This document shows positions 45,803 to 54,317 of a stretch of DNA of 64,000 nucleotides, piece by piece. The DNA lies in the NCBI RefSeq assembly GCF_030164425.1, contig NZ_JASNJD010000003.1:248001-312000 (forward strand), read 5' to 3'. This DNA is from Pseudodonghicola flavimaris. Its GTDB lineage: Bacteria; Pseudomonadota; Alphaproteobacteria; Rhodobacterales; Rhodobacteraceae. How positions within the stretch are numbered: the stretch's first letter is position 1; every line of letters begins with the position of its first letter. Made by a program: the position numbers and the translations under genes. The notes under the pieces were generated by a model, which saw nothing but the letters and a program-made list of their open reading frames with translations, ran no database searches and was not told the DNA's origin.

Positions 45803-46575
45803 CGCCCCTGCCCGAAGCTGGGCGCGCGTTTTTCAAGAAACGCCGCCAGGCCTTCGACCGCGTCCGGGCTGGTCTGGGTCAGCGCGGCGCAGAGGCTTTC
45901 GGTAAACAGGCCACCGGCCTTGTCCATATCCTCGATCCGGCTGAGCGCATGGATCATCACGTAATTCGACAAGGGCGCGTTGCTGGCGATCTTGCGGGCC
46001 AGGTCCATCGCCATCGGCAGCGCCTCGCCCTCGCCCACCGAATAATGCGCGAGCCCCAGCGCAGTGCCGTCCTCAGCGTTGTACTTGCGGCCCGTCAGCA
46101 TCATCTCGACCATCCGGTCGGCGCCGAGGATACGGCCCACCCGCACGCTGGCGCCGCCACCGACATAGATGCCGCGCCGCCCCTCGGGCAGTTGGAAGAT
46201 GGTCGACGGCTCGGCGATCCGCACATGGGTCGAGGTCGCCAGCTCCAGTCCGCCGCCGATCACCGCGCCCATCATGGCGGAGACCACCGGCAGCCCACCG
46301 TATTGGATCTTGTCCATCACCCCGTGCCAGTTGCGCGAATGGCGCATGGTGCCCTCGGCGTCGCGCGCCACATGTTCGCTGAGATCGAGGCCCGAGCAGT
46401 AATGCCCGGCGGTGCCGGTCAGTACCGCCACCTTCACCTCCGCCGGCGGCTTGGAGAAGAAGGCGTCGATCTCCTCGAGAAGCTGATCGCACATGGCGTT
46501 GCGCTTCTCCGGACGGTCCATGGTCAGAACCGCGATATCGCCCTGAATGTCGATGCGAAGCATGGGGTTGGTCAT
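45799..46575 (-). CDS. Enoyl-CoA hydratase/isomerase (possible hydroxycinnamoyl-CoA hydratase)
   Basis: A 258-residue crotonase-fold enzyme: oxyanion-hole motifs HYCSGLDLSEH and MMGAVIGGGLELA, and the active-site region QLPEGRRGIYVGGG. First gene of the minus-strand cluster of hydratase, MarR and CoA ligase, so it likely hydrates feruloyl- or coumaroyl-CoA; the lyase step giving an aromatic aldehyde is possible but not evident, and a vanillin dehydrogenase gene is not seen in the window. The ATG at 46575 (MTNPMLRIDIQGD) is chosen; upstream sequence is AT-rich promoter, not coding. Confidence 0.88.
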   Translation of the reverse strand: MTNPMLRIDIQGDIAVLTMDRPEKRNAMCDQLLEEIDAFFSKPPAEVKVAVLTGTAGHYCSGLDLSEHVARDAEGTMRHSRNWHGVMDKIQYGGLPVVSAMMGAVIGGGLELATSTHVRIAEPSTIFQLPEGRRGIYVGGGASVRVGRILGADRMVEMMLTGRKYNAEDGTALGLAHYSVGEGEALPMAMDLARKIASNAPLSNYVMIHALSRIEDMDKAGGLFTESLCAALTQTSPDAVEGLAAFLEKRAPSFGQGR

Positions 46576-46617
46576 GATGCGTCTTCCGGTCCTTCTGCGC
46601 CGCAATCGGCTGTATCT

Positions 46618-46639
46618 GATAATTGTTGTAATCAATAAC
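46618..46639 (-). promoter_or_regulatory. AT-rich imperfect palindrome upstream of the hydroxycinnamate operon
   Basis: GATAATTG-TTGTAAT-CAATAAC (46618-46639) has near dyad symmetry, with a 4-bp perfect core ATTG/CAAT, in a conspicuously AT-rich patch 43-64 bases before the hydratase start. It is a plausible MarR operator; the promoter hexamers were not firmly placed. Confidence 0.35.
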
Positions 46640-46716
46640 TAATTTGCCACAGATTCGCAACGCTTCTGTGCGTCCCCCCGCACATGGCTGTGGCAGGGGC
46701 CCGGGACCGGCGCAGC

Positions 46717-46746
46717 AAAAGAAAACGGCCGGGACATCCCGGCCGT
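46717..46746 (-). terminator. Rho-independent terminator of the fumarylacetoacetate-hydrolase-family gene
   Basis: On the minus strand a perfect 10-bp stem (ACGGCCGGGA/TCCCGGCCGT, 46725-46746) is followed by TTTTCTTTT (46717-46724). It lies 38 bp beyond the upstream gene's stop and insulates it from the hydroxycinnamate promoter. Confidence 0.77.
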
Positions 46747-46784
46747 CGTAACGGTCCATGAGGTAAAGGCCGAAGCCCGCCGGG

Positions 46785-47480
46785 TTATTCGGCCGGCCCG
46801 ATGCGCAGCGCGATAGGGGCGAGCCCGTCGATGCCGCCGGTGATCTCATCGCCCGCGACCACCGGGCCGACCCCTGCCGGCGTGCCGGTCATGATCAGAT
46901 CGCCCGGCACCAGGTGATAAAATTTCGACAGATGCGCGACGATTTCGGCCACGTTCCAGACCATTTCCTCCAGCGTCGCGTCCTGCTTGACCTCGCCGTT
47001 GACCTCCAGATGAATCCGCTGGCCTGCGGGCTGCCAGTCGGTGGCCCGGGTCAGTGGTGCAATCACCGCGCCATTCTCAATGTCCTTGCCCAGATCCCAG
47101 GGCCGGCGATGGTCCTTGCCATCCTGCTGACGGTCGCGCCGGGTCATGTCGAGGCCGCAGCCATAGGCGTAGATCGCCGCCTGCGCCGCGCTCTCATCGG
47201 CCTGGAACACCGGCGCGCCCAGCACCAGCGCCAGCTCCATCTCGTAATGGAAATTCTCGGTTCCCGGCGGATAGGGAATGGTCGTCCCGCTGGCCACATA
47301 GGCGCTCGACGATTTCATGAAATACCAGGGCGCCTCTCGGTCCACCTCGCCGCCCATCTCGGCGGCATGGGCGGCATAGTTGCGCCCGACGCAGAAGATA
47401 CGGCCCACCGGATACTGCGCCGTCTCGCCCTGAACGGGAATGGTCTGGAGCTTCGGCGGTTCGAAGAGATAGTCGGTCAT
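46785..47480 (-). CDS. Fumarylacetoacetate hydrolase (FAH) family protein
   Basis: A 231-residue FAH-fold enzyme: RIFCVGRNYAAHAAEMGGE, the metal-binding pair in FHYEMELALVLG, an aspartate in GCGLDMTRRDRQ, and the C-terminal GDLIMTGTPAGVGPV loop. Members cleave or hydrate fumarylpyruvate, acylpyruvates or oxaloacetate; bacterial short forms of this length are often fumarylpyruvate or acylpyruvate hydrolases. It is on the same strand as aroQ, 176 bp downstream of it. The ATG at 47480 (MTDYLFEPPK) is preferred over an upstream in-frame extension that is arginine-rich. Confidence 0.89.
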   Translation of the reverse strand: MTDYLFEPPKLQTIPVQGETAQYPVGRIFCVGRNYAAHAAEMGGEVDREAPWYFMKSSSAYVASGTTIPYPPGTENFHYEMELALVLGAPVFQADESAAQAAIYAYGCGLDMTRRDRQQDGKDHRRPWDLGKDIENGAVIAPLTRATDWQPAGQRIHLEVNGEVKQDATLEEMVWNVAEIVAHLSKFYHLVPGDLIMTGTPAGVGPVVAGDEITGGIDGLAPIALRIGPAE

Positions 47481-47656
47481 GTGGCGCGGTCCTCTTGATG
47501 TCCCGGTTGTCTGGCGCGGCCGGCGGCCGGCGTGGCCGCCCCCCCTCCAAGCCGCATATCGGCAAACGACGGGACGGGAAAGTGCCGCCCGCAGCAGCGA
47601 CACCACCGGGCGCCGCCCCATCGCCCGGGCTGCCGGAAAGACAGGCAGGCGGGGCC

Positions 47657-48097
47657 TCAGCCCAGAAGCACCGCCATGCGCTGCACCGCCAGATCATAGC
47701 CCTGAATGCCGAAGCCCGCGATCACCCCCTCGGCCCGGGCAGAGACATAGGAGTGATGACGAAAGCTCTCGCGCTTGTGGACATTGGAGATGTGCACCTC
47801 CAGCACCGGGCCGTCGAAGGCGTTGAGCGCATCGAGAATTGCCACGGAGGTATGGGTATAGGCGGCCGGGTTGATGATGATACCCGCCGCCTCTGAGCGG
47901 GCGCGATGGATCATCTCGACGATCTCGCCCTCATGGTTCGACTGAAACAGCGCCGTGGCGAGCCCGAGGCCGGCGGCGCGCTCGGCACAAAGCCGTTCGA
48001 CATCGGCCAGCGTTTCCGCCCCGTAGATCTCCGGCTCGCGCTGCCCCAGGAGATTGAGGTTGGGACCATTGAGAATATGGATCATCGGGGCGGTCAT
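47657..48097 (-). CDS. aroQ: 3-dehydroquinate dehydratase, type II
   Basis: A 146-residue type II dehydroquinase of standard length. Key residues: N10-GPNLNLLG, the catalytic tyrosine Y25 in REPEIYG, N76 and H82 in [13 protein letters not shown]100 and H102 in LEVHISNVH. It dehydrates 3-dehydroquinate in the shikimate pathway or, run catabolically, in quinate use. The location within an aromatic catabolic area allows either. The ATG at 48097 is clear; no biotin carboxyl carrier gene, a common partner, is adjacent. Confidence 0.95.
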   Translation of the reverse strand: MTAPMIHILNGPNLNLLGQREPEIYGAETLADVERLCAERAAGLGLATALFQSNHEGEIVEMIHRARSEAAGIIINPAAYTHTSVAILDALNAFDGPVLEVHISNVHKRESFRHHSYVSARAEGVIAGFGIQGYDLAVQRMAVLLG

Positions 48098-48219
48098 CGG
48101 GCGGTCCTGCGGTGGGTGATTTGCTGCCACCCTAAGCCGCAACGGCGCCGACGGGAACCGGTTTTCCACCACTACCCGGCACCACCGGCCCGGCGCCGGG
48201 CAGCGATTGAGGCCCAAGG

Positions 48220-48274
48220 GATTGAGGGGCCAGCCCCTCAAACTCCCCGGGATATTTGGACCAGATCGAAGGGG
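48220..48274 (+). repeat. Dispersed intergenic element, copy C, with stem-loop
   Basis: A perfect 9-bp inverted repeat (TTGAGGGGC at 48220-48228, GCCCCTCAA at 48231-48239) is followed after nine bases by GGGATATTTGGACCAGATCG (48249-48268). The TATTT-GG-CCAGA part matches copy D. It lies between an acyl-CoA dehydrogenase 3' end and aroQ, opposite to their transcription. Confidence 0.45.
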
Positions 48275-48310
48275 CCCCGATTCGCATCGGATGCCCGTAG
48301 AGGCGCTGCG

Positions 48311-49468
48311 TCAGATATCGAGCGACCGCGCGATCAGTTCCTTCATGATCTCGTTGGTGCCGCCGTAGATCATCTGCACCCGGCTGTCGCCGTAGAGCCG
48401 GGCGATGGGATATTCCATCATGAAGCCATAGCCCCCGAACAGCTGCAGGCATTCGTGCACCACCTCGTTCTGGGTCTGACTGCCCCAGTATTTCGCCATC
48501 GAGGCGGTGGCGGCGTCGAGTTCCCCGGCCTCGAGCCGGGTGATGCAATCGTTGACGAAGCTGCGCAGCAGTTCCGCCTTGGTCTTGGCCTCGGCCAGCT
48601 TGAAGCGGGTGTTCTGGAAATCCATCACCCGGCTGCCGAAGGCCTTGCGCTCCTGCACGTATTTCACCGTCTCGGCGATGGCGAAATCGATGGTGCCGAG
48701 CGCGGTCAGCGCGATCAGCAGCCGTTCCCAGGGCAGTTGCCGCATCAGCTGATAGAACCCCTGGCCCTCTTCGCCGCCCAGCAGGTTGGTCATCGGCACC
48801 TTGACGTCCTCGAAGAACAGCTCGGCGGTGTCGTTGGCCTTCATGCCCAGCTTCTTGAGGTTGCGGCCGCGGCGGAAGCCCTCGGCTCCCTCGGTCTCCA
48901 GCGCGATCAGCGACACGCCCTTGGCGCCCGCGGTCTTGTCGGTCTTGGCGACGACGATGATCAGATCGGCGGTATGGCCATTGGTGATGAAGGTCTTCGA
49001 CCCGTTCAGCCGATAGGAATTGCCATCCTTCTCGGCGGTGGTGCGCACCGCCTGCAGATCCGATCCGGTGCCGGGTTCGGTCATGGCGATGGCGCCGACC
49101 ATCTCGCCGGTGACGAGCTTGGGCAGCCAGCGCTGTTTCTGCTCCTCGGTGGCGAAGGCGACGAGATAGTGCATCACGATCGACTGGATCGAGAAGCCCC
49201 AGCCGCAATCGCCGCGCGCGCCCTGTTCATAGACGGTGATCGCGTCGAAGCCGATGCCGCCGCCGGCGCCGCCGAAGTCCTCGGAGATCGCGCCCGACAT
49301 GATGCCGGCCTCGCCGGCCCTGGTCCAGAAATCGCGGTCGACCATGCCCTGATCGACCCAGCGATCCATGTTCGGCACCAGTTCCGCGTCGTAGAATCTG
49401 CCGACCGCGTCGGCGAACATCCGGTGTTCTTCCTCGGCCCAGGCCGATGTCTTGGTGATCAGGCTCAC
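48311..49468 (-). CDS. Acyl-CoA dehydrogenase (short-chain form)
   Basis: A 385-residue acyl-CoA dehydrogenase of standard length: AMTEPGTGSDLQAVRT, YRLNGSKTFITNGHTAD, the MPWERLLIALTALG-like region before the last domain (QLPWERLLIALTALGT), and LQLFGGYGFMMEYPIARLYGD with MIYGGTNEIMKELIAR. The residue in the position of the usual catalytic glutamate reads IYGGTNEIM, with glycine where many members have E, as in isovaleryl-like subgroups whose base lies elsewhere. A GTG at 49468 with GGGAGGAG upstream is chosen. It is convergent with no neighbour; TetR lies 100 bp upstream on the same strand. Confidence 0.91.
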   Translation of the reverse strand: MSLITKTSAWAEEEHRMFADAVGRFYDAELVPNMDRWVDQGMVDRDFWTRAGEAGIMSGAISEDFGGAGGGIGFDAITVYEQGARGDCGWGFSIQSIVMHYLVAFATEEQKQRWLPKLVTGEMVGAIAMTEPGTGSDLQAVRTTAEKDGNSYRLNGSKTFITNGHTADLIIVVAKTDKTAGAKGVSLIALETEGAEGFRRGRNLKKLGMKANDTAELFFEDVKVPMTNLLGGEEGQGFYQLMRQLPWERLLIALTALGTIDFAIAETVKYVQERKAFGSRVMDFQNTRFKLAEAKTKAELLRSFVNDCITRLEAGELDAATASMAKYWGSQTQNEVVHECLQLFGGYGFMMEYPIARLYGDSRVQMIYGGTNEIMKELIARSLDI

Positions 49469-49568
49469 GTCGCCTCCTCCCTCTGAAATCCTCCGTCGGC
49501 GGGATGCTAAGCGGCAGGCGGGCAAAGGCAATCGGCCACCTGACGTCCACCGCGCTCGTGCCGCTGCG

Positions 49569-50216
49569 TCACATCGCTGCGGGGGCGAGCGTGGCCTCGA
49601 TCCCGGCGACGCAGAAATCCAGCAGATCGCCGGCCTCCGCTCCGCCTTCGGCCAGCCCCAGCGCCCCCACCCGCCAGCCGGAGGTCAGATGCGCCAGCAT
49701 CGCCGCCACCGCGTAGACGAAGCCCGCCGCCACCCGGCGCGGATCCGCCCCGGGGCTGAGCGCGGCGAGCTCGGCGATGAACCGGCGCGCGGTGGGATCG
49801 AACCAGTCCGCCGCCAGATCGCGCCAGCGCGGATCGGCCGAGACATGTGCGACCAGCCGGGCATAGGCCAGCCATTGCGGCCCGCCGGAACCCGCCATGT
49901 GGATATAGGGGCCCATGAAGCAGTCCAGCAGATCGCGCGCCGTCAGCGGCCCGGCGGCGCGGCGGTTTTCAAGCGCATCGAGCCTGAGCTGCGACAGCGT
50001 CTCCGCCCTTCGCGCGACGGTTCTGGCAAAAAGCGCCTCCTTGCTGCCGCCGTGATGATGCACCAGCCCGGCCTGGACCCCGGCGGCGGCGGCGATGTCG
50101 CGGATGCTGGCGCCATCGAATCCCCGTTCGGCGAACACCCGCTCCGCCGCGTCCAGAATCTTCTCCCGGGTCTGCAGGGAGCGCTGCGAGGGGGCTCTTT
50201 TACGTTGTTTTTCCAA
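49569..50216 (-). CDS. TetR-family regulator
   Basis: A 215-residue TetR protein. The N-terminal helix-turn-helix is recognisable (TREKILDAAERVFAERGFDG, SIRDIAAAAGVQAGLVHHHG, SKEALFARTV); the ligand domain has a C-terminal family segment of the CerR/YbiH type (DPTARRFIAELAALSPGADP, FVYAVAAMLAHL). It starts with TTG at 50216, divergent from the flavin monooxygenase operon with 76 bp between, and a strong dyad lies in that gap, so it probably controls itself and that operon. Confidence 0.88.
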   Translation of the reverse strand: MEKQRKRAPSQRSLQTREKILDAAERVFAERGFDGASIRDIAAAAGVQAGLVHHHGGSKEALFARTVARRAETLSQLRLDALENRRAAGPLTARDLLDCFMGPYIHMAGSGGPQWLAYARLVAHVSADPRWRDLAADWFDPTARRFIAELAALSPGADPRRVAAGFVYAVAAMLAHLTSGWRVGALGLAEGGAEAGDLLDFCVAGIEATLAPAAM

Positions 50217-50246
50217 GTCAATTCCCGGGGCTGCGAAAGCGTATTG

Positions 50247-50274
50247 CTTATTTTGGTCGATCGTTCAAAATAAG
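50247..50274. promoter_or_regulatory. 28-bp palindromic operator between TetR and monooxygenase genes
   Basis: CTTATTTTG (50247-50255) and CAAAATAAG (50266-50274) form a perfect 9-bp inverted repeat, and the CGATCG in between (50258-50263) shares the same centre, giving symmetry at 24 of 28 positions. It ends 18 bases before the monooxygenase start and 30 bases from the TetR start, ideal for repressing both. Confidence 0.68.
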
Positions 50275-50292
50275 TCTAACATGGGAGGAGAC

Positions 50293-51612
50293 ATGACGGA
50301 AATGCGTAACAGGTTTGCCCTGATCGGGGCAGGACCGATGGGGCTTGCCATGGCCAAGGTTCTGGCAGAGCAGGGCATCGGGTTTCAGGGGTTCGAACTG
50401 CACAGGGATGTCGGCGGGCTGTGGGATATCAACGGGCCGAAGTCGACGATGTACGCATCGGCGCATCTGATCTCGTCGAAACGGATGACCGAGTTCACCG
50501 ATTTCCCGATGCGGGACGAGGTGGCCGATTACCCCTCGCATCGTGAGCTGAAGGGGTATTTCCGGGACTTCGCCAGGGAATTCGACCTCTACCGCCATTA
50601 CCGGTTCGGCACCGAGGTGATCCGCGTCGAACCGGTGGGCGGGTCGGGCGACGGCTGGCGCGTGGTCTGGCGCGATGCGGAGGGCGAGCAGGAGGAGATC
50701 TTCGCCGGCGTTCTGATCGCCAACGGCACCCTGTCGGAACCCAACATGCCGCAATTCAAGGGCGATTTCGCGGGGGAACTGATCCATTCCTCCGCCTATC
50801 GCACGGCCTCGCAATTCGACGGCAAGCGGGTGCTGATCGTCGGCGCCGGGAATTCCGGCTGCGACATCGCGGTGGATGCGATCCATCACGGGGCAAGCTG
50901 CGACCTGTCGATGCGGCGGGGATATTACTTCGTGCCGAAATACGTCTTCGGCAAGCCGGCGGACACCATGGGCGGCGCGATCAGGCTGCCGATGTGGCTG
51001 AAGCGGCGGATCGACGGGGTGATCCTGAAATGGTTCGTCGGCGACCCGCAACGCTACGGTTTTCCCAAGCCCGACTATCAGCTCTACGAAAGCCACCCGG
51101 TGGTGAATTCGCTGGTGCTGCATCATGCCGGCCACGGCGATATCCGCATTCGCCCCGATATCGACCGGTTCGAGGGCAACACGGTGCATTTCACCGATGG
51201 CAGCCGCGCGGACTATGACATGATCGTCGCCGCCACCGGGTACAAGCTGCATTACCCCTTCATCGACAAGGCGCTGCTGAACTGGCAGGGCGACGCGCCG
51301 CATCTCTACCTCAACTGCATGCACCCGACGCGTGACGATCTGTTCGTGCTGGGCATGGTCGAGGCCTCGGGGCTCGGCTGGCAGGGGCGGCACGAACAGG
51401 CCGAGATGGTGGCGCGCTATATCGCCGGGCTGCGCGCCGGTGGGGCCGCGGCCCAGGCGCTGCGGGCGGAAAAGGCCGGCGGGTTCGACCGCGCCACCGG
51501 CGGCATGGCCTATCTCAAGCTGCCGCGCATGGCATATTACGTCGACAAGGCGACCTACCGAAAGGCCGTGACCGGCTGGATCGCCCGGCTGGCCAAGGGA
51601 CAGGCGGCATGA
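50293..51612 (+). CDS. Flavin-containing monooxygenase (class B)
   Basis: A 439-residue FAD/NADPH monooxygenase. The FAD Rossmann motif is LIGAGPMGLAMA, the NADPH motif is LIVGAGNSGCDIA, and between them FAGELIHSSAY matches the FMO fingerprint FxGxxxHxxx(Y/F); the Baeyer-Villiger form (ending in W) is not met. Such enzymes oxygenate soft nucleophiles or ketones. The ATG at 50293 follows a strong GGGAGGAG. First gene of a four-gene operon whose members overlap by four bases; repression by the divergent TetR is likely. Confidence 0.91.
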   Translation: MTEMRNRFALIGAGPMGLAMAKVLAEQGIGFQGFELHRDVGGLWDINGPKSTMYASAHLISSKRMTEFTDFPMRDEVADYPSHRELKGYFRDFAREFDLYRHYRFGTEVIRVEPVGGSGDGWRVVWRDAEGEQEEIFAGVLIANGTLSEPNMPQFKGDFAGELIHSSAYRTASQFDGKRVLIVGAGNSGCDIAVDAIHHGASCDLSMRRGYYFVPKYVFGKPADTMGGAIRLPMWLKRRIDGVILKWFVGDPQRYGFPKPDYQLYESHPVVNSLVLHHAGHGDIRIRPDIDRFEGNTVHFTDGSRADYDMIVAATGYKLHYPFIDKALLNWQGDAPHLYLNCMHPTRDDLFVLGMVEASGLGWQGRHEQAEMVARYIAGLRAGGAAAQALRAEKAGGFDRATGGMAYLKLPRMAYYVDKATYRKAVTGWIARLAKGQAA

Positions 51613-52511
51613 GCGGGATCGACGATATCACGCTGAATTTCAGTCCCGCCTCGCTGACCTTACTGAACGCCATTCTGGCGGTGGTGATGTTCTCCATCGC
51701 CATCGACCTCAAGCCCAGCGACTTCGACCGGCTGCGGCGGGCGCCGAAGCCGCTGATCGTCGGGCTGATGTCACAATTCCTGGTGCTGCCGGTGCTGACC
51801 TACGGGCTGGTGCTGGCGATGCAGCCCCGCCCGTCGATCGCGCTGGGGCTGATCCTGGTGGCGGCCTGCCCGGGCGGCAACATTTCCAACTTCATCACCC
51901 ATCGGGCCGGCGGCAATACCGCGCTGTCGGTGTCGATGACCGCCTGCGCCACCGTGCTGGCGATCGTGCTCACGCCGCTGAACATCGCGCTTTGGGGCGG
52001 GCTTTACGCTCCGACCCGGGCAATCCTGCAGCAGACCCAGATCGACCCGCTGCAGGTGGCGGTGACGGTGGGGCTGATGCTGGTGCTGCCGCTGGTCCTC
52101 GGCATGCAGCTGAACCTCCGCCGGCCCGATCTGACCGCACGGCTGCACCGGCCGCTGCAGGGGCTGTCGATGGCGATCTTCTGCGGCTTCATCCTGATCG
52201 CGCTGATGTCGAACTGGAGCTTCTTTCTCGGCTATGCCGGGGCGGTGGCGGGTCTGGTGATCCTGCACAACGCCCTGGCATTGGGCGGCGGCTGGGTCAT
52301 GGCCACTCTGACCCGGCTGTCGCCCTTCGATCGCCGTGCCATCACCATCGAGACCGGGATCCAGAACTCCGGCCTGGGCCTGGTGCTGATCTTCGCCTTC
52401 TTCGGCGGGCTCGGCGGCATGGCGGTGGTGGCGGCCTTCTGGGGCATCTGGCACGCGGTCTCCGGCCTCGGGCTGGCGGCCATCCTGTCCCAGAGGGAGG
52501 CGGCACGATGA
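51609..52511 (+). CDS. Bile acid:sodium symporter (BASS/SBF) family transporter
   Basis: A 300-residue protein with nine to ten hydrophobic segments. Family signatures are VAACPGGNISNFITH (first unwound crossover helix, sodium-site residues) and ITIETGIQNSGLGLVLIF (second crossover). BASS transporters import organic anions such as pyruvate, pantoate, sterol or terpenoid acids with sodium. It overlaps the monooxygenase stop (ATGA) and the epimerase start, so it probably imports the substrate of this pathway. Confidence 0.91.
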   Translation: MSGIDDITLNFSPASLTLLNAILAVVMFSIAIDLKPSDFDRLRRAPKPLIVGLMSQFLVLPVLTYGLVLAMQPRPSIALGLILVAACPGGNISNFITHRAGGNTALSVSMTACATVLAIVLTPLNIALWGGLYAPTRAILQQTQIDPLQVAVTVGLMLVLPLVLGMQLNLRRPDLTARLHRPLQGLSMAIFCGFILIALMSNWSFFLGYAGAVAGLVILHNALALGGGWVMATLTRLSPFDRRAITIETGIQNSGLGLVLIFAFFGGLGGMAVVAAFWGIWHAVSGLGLAAILSQREAAR

Positions 52512-53446
52512 CCCGTATCCTGATCACCGGCGCCGGCGGCATGGTCGGCCGCACGCTGCTGGAGGAATTGGCGGCCACCGATCACGAGGTGATCGCCACC
52601 GATCTGGCCGCGCCGCCCGATCTGCCGGCCAATGCCCGCTTCGCCCGGATGGATGTGACCGGCGGCGATCCCGCCCGCGTCATCACGACCGAACGGCCCG
52701 AGGTGGTGGTGCATCTGGCCTCCATCGTCACGCCGCCGCCGGGGCTGGGGCGCGACTTTGCCTATCGCGTCGATGTCGACGGCAGCCGCCACGTGCTCGA
52801 CGCCGCGCTTGCCGCCGGCACGCGGCGGCTTGTCGTCACCTCCTCCGGCGCCGCCTATGGCTATCACGCCGACAATCCAGCCTGGCTCAGCGAAAGCGAT
52901 CCGCTGCGCGGCAACCGGGAATTCGCCTATGCCGATCACAAGCGGCAGGTGGAGGAGATGCTGGCAGAGGCGCGGCAGAGCCATCCCCAGCTAGAGCAGG
53001 TGGTGCTGCGCGTCGGCACCGTGCTGGGCGAAGGCACCGACAATCAGATCACCGCGCTCTTCCGCAGGCCGCGCCTGCTGGCGATCCGCGGCAGCGCCAG
53101 CCCCTTCGTCTTCATCTGGACCCGCGATCTGGCCCGCATCCTGCTGCGCGCGGCGACCGGGGGACCGGCGGGCATCTACAATGTCGCGGGCGACGGCGCA
53201 CTGGACATGGCGGAGCTGGCGCGGCGGCTGGGCAAACCGCTGCTCACCCTGCCCGCCTGCGCGGTGAAGGCGGCCCTGGGCATCGCCCATCCGCTCGGGC
53301 TCAGCCGCTACGGGCCGGAGCAGGTGCGGTTCCTGCAATATCGCCCGGTGCTGGACAACAGCGCGTTGAAACGCGACTTCGGTTATATCCCCGCAAAGAC
53401 CAGCGCCGAGACCTTCGCGGGCTGGCAGCGATGGGCCGGGCTATGA
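52508..53446 (+). CDS. NAD-dependent epimerase/dehydratase (extended SDR)
   Basis: A 312-residue extended SDR: NAD motif ITGAGGMVGRTLLEEL, an aspartate after strand two (VIATDLAAP), and a serine/tyrosine catalytic area (VTSSGAAYGYHAD ... EFAYADHKRQVEEML, the YxxxK pair). The sugar nucleotide epimerase fold is also used for 3-beta-hydroxysteroid and dihydroflavonol-type reductions, which may suit a catabolic operon better than sugar work; this is inference. It overlaps both neighbours by four bases. Confidence 0.88.
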   Translation: MTRILITGAGGMVGRTLLEELAATDHEVIATDLAAPPDLPANARFARMDVTGGDPARVITTERPEVVVHLASIVTPPPGLGRDFAYRVDVDGSRHVLDAALAAGTRRLVVTSSGAAYGYHADNPAWLSESDPLRGNREFAYADHKRQVEEMLAEARQSHPQLEQVVLRVGTVLGEGTDNQITALFRRPRLLAIRGSASPFVFIWTRDLARILLRAATGGPAGIYNVAGDGALDMAELARRLGKPLLTLPACAVKAALGIAHPLGLSRYGPEQVRFLQYRPVLDNSALKRDFGYIPAKTSAETFAGWQRWAGL

Positions 53447-54204
53447 GGACGGCGGTGATTTCCGGGGGCGCCGGCGGGCTGGGCCGGGCGCTCTCCGCCG
53501 GGCTCCGGGCCGGGGGCTGGCGCGTCGCGCTTCTCGATCTGGAGGTCGCGGGGCTGGAGGAGACCGGCAACCAACTGCCGCTGGCCTGCGATCTGACCGA
53601 TGCCGCCAGCCTCGCCGCCGCGATGGCGCGGCTGGCGGAGTGGTCCGGTAACTGCGTCGATCTGGCGGTCTATAACGCCGGGATCACCCAGATCGGCGCC
53701 TTCGCCGAGAGCGATGCCGCCAGCCACCGCCGGGTGTTCGAGATCAACTATTTCGCCGCAGTCGAGATGGCCCGCGCCCTGCTGGCCCCGGTGCGGGCGG
53801 CGGGCGGCACCCATCTGGCGATTTCCTCGGTGGCCGGCTTCTCGCCGCTCTATCACCGCACCGCCTATGCTGCCTCGAAACACGCGCTGGAGGGGTTCTT
53901 CGGTTCGCTCCGGTCGGAGGAGCGGACGCATGGCGTTCACGTGGCGATTGCCGCGCCGTCCTTTGTCGCCACCAATATCGGCAACGACCAGCGTCAGGCC
54001 GACGGGATCGCACGGCCTGGCTCCGCCGGCGACGGGATGGACTACATGACCCCCGATCAGGCGGCGGCGGAGATCCTGCGCGGTCTGGCCCGGCGCCGGC
54101 CCTTCATCCCGGTCGGCCGCGTCGCCCGGCTCAGCTGGCGGCTGAACCGGCTGTCGCCGCGCCTGTTTCAACGGCTGATGGAGCGCTCCATCTCCGGCCA
54201 CTGA
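53443..54204 (+). CDS. Short-chain dehydrogenase/reductase
   Basis: A 253-residue classical SDR. The cofactor loop is SGGAGGLGRALSAG, NAG appears as YNAGITQIG, and the catalytic triad region reads ISSVAGFSPLYHRTAYAAS followed by K (YxxxK). It oxidises or reduces an alcohol/ketone. An ATG at 53443 overlaps the epimerase stop, the last overlap of the operon. After it, 113 bp with a new Shine-Dalgarno lead to the next gene. Confidence 0.9.
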   Translation: MRTAVISGGAGGLGRALSAGLRAGGWRVALLDLEVAGLEETGNQLPLACDLTDAASLAAAMARLAEWSGNCVDLAVYNAGITQIGAFAESDAASHRRVFEINYFAAVEMARALLAPVRAAGGTHLAISSVAGFSPLYHRTAYAASKHALEGFFGSLRSEERTHGVHVAIAAPSFVATNIGNDQRQADGIARPGSAGDGMDYMTPDQAAAEILRGLARRRPFIPVGRVARLSWRLNRLSPRLFQRLMERSISGH

Positions 54205-54317
54205 GGCCGGCACCACCCGGGGCTTTGCCCCGGCCCCGTGTTGCCGCTAGGGTCGCGACGGAACGAATGCGCGCCGGACCACGATGGCACCGGGCGACAG
54301 ACCGAAAGGACGAAGAG

